From assembly GCA_016719645.1 (NCBI GenBank), contig JADJYS010000002.1, positions 372,001 to 436,000 on the forward strand: 64,000 nt of DNA, in the 5' to 3' direction. Under the pieces are notes generated by a model. The model was given only the letters and a program-made list of their open reading frames with translations, was not told where the DNA came from and did no database searches. Below, piece by piece: positions 57,747-64,000 of this stretch; the first letter of the stretch is position 1, and each line of letters opens with the position of its first letter. Source of the DNA: a bacterium. GTDB taxonomy: Bacteria > Krumholzibacteriota > Krumholzibacteriia > LZORAL124-64-63. The position numbers and the translations under genes are program-made.

Positions 57747-57775
57747 TTGTCAACGCGGCGGGGTTGCGCTATACT
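57747..57775 (+). promoter_or_regulatory. Promoter of the second C25 protease gene
   Basis: TTGTCA (57747-57752) and TATACT (57770-57775) with a 17-bp spacer. The -35 lies in the loop of an inverted repeat CGCCGCG/CGCGGCG (57733-57739, 57754-57760) that directly follows the upstream stop. Confidence 0.58.
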
Positions 57776-57781
57776 CCAACC

Positions 57782-57985
57782 ATGCCGGCAATGGCCGGAG
57801 CCCGCCCCCATCGCTTGCCGGGAGGACGCGAGAGCAACGAGGTTAACGAGTCGGATGGCCGGCCGATGGTCGGCAGCAACTCGAGCGACGCTGTTCCGCT
57901 GGCAAGTGCTCACATGAGCTGAGACGACAACCTGGACCTGTCCGGCGATCGCGCCGGGTCCATCCCTTTACGACCTGGGGGAGAC
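57782..57985 (+). other. Long structured 5' leader of the second C25 protease gene
   Basis: About 204 nt with no open frame of note. CTTGCC (about 57813) can pair with GGCAAG (57901-57906) to close a multibranch region containing GCCGA/TCGGC and CGAGT/ACTCG stems. A later GC-rich hairpin (57933-57962, CCGGCG/CGCCGG inside GGAC/GTCC) followed by CCCTTT stands 24 nt before the ATG, in the position of an attenuator or expression platform. No known riboswitch consensus fits. Confidence 0.4.
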
Positions 57986-60900
57986 ATGCATCGGAAGAAC
58001 CTCAGCGACCTCATCGGTCCCCGCTCCGCGCGCGCCCTGTGGGGGCTCGCCGCCGTCCTGCTGCCGCTGCTGGCGACCGTCGGAGCGCAGGCCGCCGGCG
58101 ACGTGGTCTACCGGGGCGCCTTCGACGCGGGCGCGCTGACGTGGGCGTCCCAGCCGGACGGTCGCGTGCAGCCCCGGCTGCCCGGCACGCAGCCGTTGCA
58201 GGACGTCGGCCTCCCGGACCTGCTCGGGCTCCCGCTGACCCTGCTGGTCCCTGCCGCGTCGTCTTACGGGGCCGTCGAGATCGTGCCCCTGTCCACGCGG
58301 ACGGTGGCGGTGCCCGGGGGGCTCGCGCTGGCCGCGGCCCCGCTCAGCAGCGAGGGCGTGCCGGGAAGCCAGCGGATCGCGCCGGCGGGCAAGGCGGCCT
58401 TCCCGGCCGACTGGGGGCGCTTCGGCGCCAACCAGGTGATGAACGGCTACCGGCTGGTCACCGTCACGGTGTACCCGCTGCGGGCGCTGCCCGCGGCGGA
58501 CGGGTCGTGGCGCGAGGTCGAACTGCTCGAGAGCTACGAAGTCCGGCTGCTGCCGGTGCCGGGTGCACCGGCCGCCCCCGACGTGGCCGTGCGCCAGCGC
58601 CGCGTCCCCGGCGAGCGCGCCAAGCTCGAGCAGCGTCTGGCCGGCGTCCTGGCCAACCCCGAGGCGCTGGCAGGCTACGGCCGCGAGGACGGCGCCGAGG
58701 TCGCCCCGGCCGCCGGCGGTTTCGCTCCCGACAAGACGCCCAGCCTCAGCGGCTCGGCGGTCTCCTACCTGATCATCACCAGCAGCGCGCTGGCGGGCGC
58801 GTTCCAGCCCCTGGCGGACTACCGCACCTCGCAGGGCCTGCCCGCGGTCGTCAAGACCTTGGACTGGATCGAGGCCAACTACCGCCACGGCGTGGACGTC
58901 CAGGAGACCGTCCGCATGTTCATCCGCGACGCCTACGAGCGCTGGGGCGTCGAGTACGTCCTGCTCGGAGGCGACACCGACGTCGTGCCGGCGCGCTACG
59001 CCCTGAGCAACTTCTACCCGCCCGGAGGCACGACCCTCATCCCGGCCGACCTGTACTTCGCCTGCCTCGACGGCAACTGGAACCTCGACGGGGACGCCGA
59101 CTTCGGCGAGCCCAACGTCAACGAGTCCAACCCCGGCGACGACTGCGACATGGCCAGCGACATCTCCTTCGGCCGCGCGCCGGTCAGCACCGTGGCGGAC
59201 GTGAACACCTTCGTGTCGAAGGTCATCAACTACGAGAACGCCGCCGCCGGCAGCGGCTACGCCGGCCGCTTCCTGACGGCGGCCGAGATCCTGTTCACCA
59301 ATTCCGAGGGCGGCATCACGCTCGACGGCGCCACGTACGCCCAGGCGCTCGTCGACGAGGTCGTTGCGCCGTGCAGCGACATGTCGGCGGTGCGCATGTT
59401 CGAGGCCTGGGACCGCCTGGACGGCCTCGGCCAGCCGATGTACCCCGGCGCGGTCCGCGAGACCCGCGCCGCCGCGCTCGACAGCCTGAGCACCGGCCAC
59501 TTCAGCATCTTCAACCAGATCGGCCACGGCTTCTTCTTCAACATGGACATGGGCGATGCGAACATCACCCTCACCGACGCCAGCAACCTGCACAACGGGA
59601 TCGCGAAGCCCTTCCTGATGTACGCCCTGAACTGCGCCTCGGCGGCCTTCGACTACGGCTGCCTGATGGAGAAGTTCGTGCAGAACCCCGGCGGCGGCTC
59701 CTTCGCCTCGATCGGCGCCACGCGGGCGGCCTTCCCCGCGACGGCGAACGACTTCCAGAAAGCCTTCTTCGAGGCCATGATGTGCGACGAGCTGCCCCGG
59801 CTCGGCGACCTGATGGCCGCCAGCCGCCTGCCCTGGCTGGCCTACGCGCCGGCCAACAGCTTCACCCGCTGGACCTACCTGAACTACACGCTGCTCGGCG
59901 ATCCCGGCCTGAGCATGTGGACGGCCGCGCCCGCCGCCCTGACGGTGAGCGCGCCCGCCTCGCTGCCGCTCGGCGCCCAGAACGTCCCGATCACGATCAC
60001 GGCGGGCGGCTCGCCCGTCGCCGGCGCCCGCGTCGTGCTCAGCCGCAGCGGCGACGTCTACGCCTGGGGCGACACCGACGCGGCCGGCCAGGTCACGCTG
60101 AACGTCGTGCCGGTGGACACCGGGTCGCTCACCCTGACCGTCACCGCCCGCAACGCCGCCCGCAAGGTCCAGTCGCTGCCGGTGACCGGCAGCGGCGCCT
60201 ACATCGCCCTGCAGAGCGTGACCGTCACCGACAACGGGACGGGCGGCTCCATCGGCAACGGCAACGGCGTCGCCGAGGCCGGCGAGACGGTGGCCTTCAC
60301 GGCGCGCTTCCAGGACACCGGCAGCGGCGGCGCCGCCGGCGTGACGGCGGTGCTCAGCACGTCGGAGGCCGGCGTGACCATCCTGGACGGGAACGCCGCC
60401 GTCGCCACGATCCCCAGCGGCGGCAGCGCCAACGCCCTGGACACCTTCCTGGTCCGCTTCGACGCGGCGATGGCGGACGGCAACCACGTCGGCTTCAACG
60501 TGGTCGCCGACAACGCGCCCGCCGGCCCCTGGCCCTCCACCTGGGAGCTGGTGGTCGCGGCCCCGGAGGTCGAGGCCATCGCCCTGGACTGGTTCGACGC
60601 CCCCTACGGCGACAACGACGGGGTCCTGGAGAACAACGAGCGCGTGACGGTGCTGGTGACCCTGGAGAACTTCGGCGCCGGCCGCGCCGACGGCCTCTCC
60701 GGCGTGCTGCGCACGAGCAGCCCCAACGTCGTGCTCTACGATTCCCTGCTGACGTACCCGAACCTCGACCTGCTGCAGACGTCCAGCGGCACGGCGCTGG
60801 TCTCCCTGAAGGTCCTGGACGTGGCCCAGCCCTACGACGCCCGCCTGGTCGTCACCGACGCGCGCGGGCGCCGGGCCGTGCACGCCTTCCAGATGACGAC

Positions 60901-62876
60901 GCCCGCGATGCCGACCGACCTCGAGTCCGTCACCGCGCTGGGCCCCGACGTCATCGAGCTGAAGTGGACGCCGGTCAACCAGCCCGGGGTGCGCGGCTAC
61001 CACGTCTACCGCAGCCAGAACCAGGCCGGGCCCTTCACGCGGGCCAACCTCGACCTGTCGGGCCGCATCTCCTACTTCCGCGACACCGGCCTGGACCTGC
61101 TGACGCGCTACTACTACCGCGTGACCTGCGTCGACTCGTTCCTCGTGGAGGGGCCCGTCTCGGCCGTCTTCGCCAAGAGCACGTCGCCGTCGGAGCTCTC
61201 GCCCTTCCCGCTGCCCTTCGCCGTGGAGACCAGCAGCCACTGCGCCGTCGGCGACGTGACCGGCGACCACCGCCTGGAGATCGTCATGGCCACGGACGAG
61301 GTCTACGTGTGGACCGAGGACGGCCAGGAGCTGTTCGACGGCGACAACGACTCGCAGACCCTCGGCCCGATCACCAACCTCAACGCCCGGCTGACCCCCA
61401 TGGGCGTGACCCTGGCGAACCTCGACGACGACCCGGCGCTGGAGATCCTCTGCTCCGACCGCGACCTCAAGCTGATGTACGCCTTCAACGCCGACGGCAC
61501 GCAGGTGCCCGGCTGGCCCCAGTCCACCGGGACGATGTGGGTCTGGGCGCCGCCCGCGGTGGGGGACATCGACGGCGACGGCGAGGTCGAGATCGTGGCC
61601 AACAACCTCGCGGGCCGCACGCTCGCCTGGAACACCGACGGCACCGAGGTGCGCGACGGCGACAGCAACCCCGCGACCCAGGGCGTGCTGATCGACCGCT
61701 CGTCGGTGCTGACCTACGACGAGTGGTGCCGCTCCGGTCCCGCGCTCGAGGACCTCGACGGCGACGGCGCCAAGGACATCATCTTCGGGACGCGGTACCG
61801 CAGCGTCGCCACCAACAGGTTGCTGGCCTACCGCCACGACGGCACGCAGGTGCCGGGCTTCCCGATCCCGGTCGGCGTCCGGCGGCAACATCATGTGCAG
61901 CCCCACCGTCGCCGATCTCGACAACGACGGGCTGAAGGAGATCGTGTTCGTCTCGGAGGAGGACTCGCTGCGGGTGGTCCGCCAGAACGGCACCCGCTAC
62001 CCCGGGTTCCCCCGCTACTTCCGCTCCCAGAGCACCAACGGGGACATCACCTGCCCCAGCCCCGCCGTCGGCGATTTCGACAACGACGGCCGGCTGGAGA
62101 TCGTCGCGGTCGAGGTGTTCGGCGCCACGTCGTCCAGCGTCCACGTCGTGGACACCGACGTCGCCGGCGGCACCAGCGGCCAGACCATGAGCGGCTGGCC
62201 GCGCCCGGTGCCGGGCAACTCGGAGTCCAGCCCGGTCGTCGGCGACCTCGACGGCGACCACTACCCCGACGTGGTGTTCGGCATCGGGGGCGGGGACACC
62301 GAGTCCCCGAACAACCTCTACGCCTTCTCGCACGACGGCCAGGACCTCGACGGCTTCCCGCTGACCCTCGGCGGACCCATCCGGCCCTCGCCGGTGATCT
62401 GCGACCTCGACCAGGACGGCTACGTCAACCTCGTCTACGGCGGCTGGGACCTGATGGTCCACGTCTGGGACCTGCCGGCGCCCTTCTACCCGAACGAGGC
62501 GACCTGGCCGACCTTCCGCGGCAACAACCTGCGCGACGGCGTCTTCCGGGCCGTCGCCACGACGCCGGTGGAGGAGGCGCCGCCGCCGGCCGCCCGCCTG
62601 ACGCTGACGCCCAACGTGCCGAACCCCTTCAACCCGAGCACCACGGCCCGCCTCTACGTGCCCGCGGGCGGCGAGGGGCCGCTGTCGGTCGAGATCTTCG
62701 ACGTGCAGGGCCGGCTCGTGCGCAGCCTCCACCGCGGACCGGTGGCGCCCGGCTGGCTGACGGTGACCTGGCACGGCCAGGACGATGCCGGCCGCCCCCA
62801 GGCCAGCGGCGTCTACTTCCTGCGCGCGCAGCGCGGGGGCGAAGGCAGCACCCTGAAGATGCTGCTCGTGAAGTGA
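57986..62876 (+). CDS. Second large secreted C25 (gingipain-like) protease, paralogue of the preceding gene, one apparent frameshift
   Basis: About 1630 residues from ATG 57986 (GGGGGAG upstream). The signal peptide (ALWGLAAVLLPLLATVGAQA) and propeptide lead to the C25 domain with catalytic His514 in NQIGHGFFFN and Cys550 in YALNCASAAFDY. Ig-like and fibronectin III-like modules follow, then eight FG-GAP-type repeats (for example DIDGDGEVEIV, DLDGDGAKDII, DLDNDGLKEIV, DFDNDGRLEIV) and the PNPFNP tail. Near 61880 the reading moves by one base (GFPIP continues as SGGNIMCSPTVADLD); repeats continue without loss, so a sequence indel is likely. The module order is the same as in the upstream gene, so the pair is a tandem duplication with separate promoters. 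Confidence 0.92.
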
Positions 62877-62879
62877 TCC

Positions 62880-62908
62880 GCGCCGGCCGCGTTGACCGCG
62901 GCCGGCGC
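62880..62908 (+). terminator. Inverted repeat after the second C25 gene, overlapping the next promoter
   Basis: Perfect 12-bp stem GCGCCGGCCGCG/CGCGGCCGGCGC with loop TTGAC, starting four bases after the stop. No T tract follows, so as a terminator it would be Rho-assisted or weak. The loop contains the -35 hexamer of the following gene. Confidence 0.4.
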
Positions 62909-62920
62909 ACCCGCTACACT
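62892..62920 (+). promoter_or_regulatory. Promoter of the solute-binding lipoprotein gene
   Basis: TTGACC (62892-62897) and TACACT (62915-62920) with a 17-bp spacer. The leader (about 63 nt) holds a GC-rich hairpin (62937-62965, GCGGCCCGG/CCGGGCCGC) just before the ribosome-binding site. Confidence 0.52.
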
Positions 62921-62989
62921 GCGCGGGTCCGAACAGGCGGCCCGGTCCCCAGGGGGCCGGGCCGCTTCGCCGCAGCGGGGAGGTCCGGT

Positions 62990-64000
62990 TTGGGAACGCG
63001 ACCGCGGGGAGCGGGAACGCGCCGTGGCAGCCGGCCGCCGCCGGCCGCCTGGCTGCTGCTGGCTTGCCTGGCCGCAGCCGGCTGCGGGGGCGACGCGCCG
63101 CCTCCTGCGGCGCACGACCCGGCGCCGGTCGACGGCGGCACGGCCGTGATCGCGTTCCCGGCCGACCCCGACGTCCTGAACCCGCTGCTCTACACCTCGG
63201 CCCACGCCGGCCAGGTCCTGGACCTGCTGGGCGACGCTCTCGTGGAAATGGGCGAGGATTTCGTCTACCGCCCGCGGATCGCTTCCCGGCTGGACTTCGC
63301 CCCGGACAGCCTCGCGGTGACGGTCCGGCTGCGGCCCTGGCGCTGGTCCGACGGCGAGCCGCTGACCGCGCACGACGTCGCGGCCACGTGCCGCCTCTTC
63401 GCCGACCCGCGCGTGGCGAGCCCGCGCGGCGGCGGCCGCTTCCTCAACGTGGCCGCGGTCACCGCCCTGGACGACTCGACCGTGCGCTACGAGTTCCGCG
63501 AGAGCCGCAACGATCTCGTGGCGACCCTCGGCCACTTCCTGCTGCCCGCCCACGTCACCGACCGGCTCGACCCGGCGGCGGTGCGCGCCTGGCCGCTCAA
63601 CGAGCGTCCCCTTTCCTGCGGCCCCTTCGTGCTGGAGTCCTGGGAGCGCAACCAGTCGCTGGTCCTGCGCCGCAACGAGAGCTACCCCGGGCCGCGCCCG
63701 CGGCTCGAACGCCTCGTCCTGCGGATCATCCCCGACGAGACGTCCCGCCTGGTGGAGGTCGAGACCGGCGGCGCGGACCTGCTGGAGGACGTGCCCGTGC
63801 ACGCGCTCGCCCGCCTGCGCGACCGGGACGACCTGGTCGTGCACCGCCTGCAGGGCCGCCTGGTGGGTCAGATCGTGTGGAACCTGGCCGACCCCCGCTT
63901 CGCCGACGCGCGCGTGCGCCGCGCGCTGTCCCTGGCCATCGACCGCTCGTTCTTCGTGGACGGGCTGCTGGAGGGCTGCGCCCTTCCCGGCGGCGGCCCG
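62990..64000 (+). CDS. Family 5 extracellular solute-binding lipoprotein (peptide/nickel ABC transporter), 5' part
   Basis: Open from TTG 62990, six bases after GGGGAGG, to the edge of the window (337 residues seen). A signal peptide (AAWLLLACLAAAGC) ends in a lipobox Cys, followed by GGD. The SBP_bac_5 signature is clear: FPADPDVLNPLLYTSAHAG, YRPRIASRLDF, LRPWRWSDGEPLTAHDVAAT, HVTDRLDP, then LSCGPFVLESWERNQSLVLRRN and RRALSLAIDRSFFVDGLLEG. Such proteins bind oligopeptides, or sometimes nickel or sugars, for an ABC importer whose permease and ATPase genes would lie downstream outside the window. Peptide uptake fits the adjacent secreted proteases. Confidence 0.93.
   Translation, partial: MGTRPRGAGTRRGSRPPPAAWLLLACLAAAGCGGDAPPPAAHDPAPVDGGTAVIAFPADPDVLNPLLYTSAHAGQVLDLLGDALVEMGEDFVYRPRIASRLDFAPDSLAVTVRLRPWRWSDGEPLTAHDVAATCRLFADPRVASPRGGGRFLNVAAVTALDDSTVRYEFRESRNDLVATLGHFLLPAHVTDRLDPAAVRAWPLNERPLSCGPFVLESWERNQSLVLRRNESYPGPRPRLERLVLRIIPDETSRLVEVETGGADLLEDVPVHALARLRDRDDLVVHRLQGRLVGQIVWNLADPRFADARVRRALSLAIDRSFFVDGLLEGCALPGGGP

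Noticed and set aside
52892..57913. 1673-codon open frame antisense to the first C25 gene
   Set aside because: Low-complexity Val/Ala/Arg/Gly product with no recognisable domain; the plus-strand frame carries signal peptide, catalytic residues and repeats.
57905..57945. CTGAGA followed by ACCTG, resembling a TPP riboswitch core
   Set aside because: The paired GGGGTGC element and the CTGGATAATGCCAG segment are missing and the gene context is a protease.
58039..61935. 1298-codon plus-strand frame inside the second C25 gene
   Set aside because: It is an Arg/Pro/Gly-rich off-frame reading; the frame beginning at ATG 57986 holds all the family motifs.
62937..62965. GC-rich hairpin as terminator of the second C25 gene
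   Set aside because: It lies downstream of the next promoter and has no T tract, so it belongs to the leader of the solute-binding-protein gene.

Overview
The window is about 64 kb of very GC-rich bacterial chromosome. It has compact operons, frequent GTG and TTG starts, a classical rrn operon, a complete respiratory complex I operon, surface-polysaccharide genes, and two giant secreted proteases that end in the PNPFNP-type tail common in the Fibrobacteres-Chlorobi-Bacteroidetes superphylum and neighbouring candidate phyla. GC content, the C25 proteases, the FG-GAP repeats and the FlgD-like tails together suggest a lineage such as Candidatus Eisenbacteria or Krumholzibacteriota. That placement is inference; the full 16S and 23S genes here would settle it.

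Layout. 1-3.1 kb: the 3' part of a pyrimidine-nucleoside phosphorylase gene, convergent with a class A penicillin-binding protein. 3.2-8.8 kb: rrn operon with two promoters, boxA, 16S, tRNA-Ile(GAU), tRNA-Ala(UGC), 23S, 5S, long RNase III-type processing helices and an intrinsic terminator. 8.9-13.9 kb: a multiply frameshifted ADP-forming acyl-CoA ligase, sppA, and a convergent zinc-metalloprotease lipoprotein. 14.0-16.4 kb: a Wzz/GumC-like chain-length protein and its BY-kinase. 16.5-22.5 kb: an MFS transporter, a small secreted protein, bifunctional FTCD, an NYN nuclease and a class IV aminotransferase. 22.7-36.6 kb: nuoABCDEFGHIJKLMN with a nuoCD fusion. 36.6-45.1 kb: a glutaryl-CoA-type dehydrogenase, an alkaline-phosphatase-superfamily membrane enzyme plus a polytopic partner, a NifU-like scaffold, an inositol-monophosphatase-like enzyme, a lipoprotein and PIN-PhoH. 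45.3-46.7 kb: glnA. 46.9-52.8 kb: a second polysaccharide cluster (Wzy/ligase, GT4, WecA/TagO-like transferase, methyltransferase, deacetylase-like protein). 52.9-62.9 kb: two tandem C25 proteases, each with its own promoter and a structured leader. 63.0 kb to the end: the start of a family 5 solute-binding lipoprotein.

How the genes work together. NuoA-N form a proton-pumping NADH:quinone oxidoreductase, so the cell respires. The acyl-CoA ligase, acyl-CoA dehydrogenase, FTCD, peptide-type solute-binding protein and secreted proteases fit a heterotroph that degrades proteins and amino acids. The Wzz/kinase pair and the Wzy-GT4-WecA set would initiate, extend, polymerise and length-control an envelope polysaccharide.

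Two cross-cutting observations. First, upstream of most transcription units I can place a TTGNNN-17 bp-TANNNT promoter; for the PBP1A and Wzy-like genes it lies so close to the ATG that the mRNAs look leaderless. Second, six genes carry apparent frameshifts, including nuoL in an otherwise intact operon; these are best treated as probable sequence indels until the reads are checked. I found no CRISPR array, insertion sequence or prophage.
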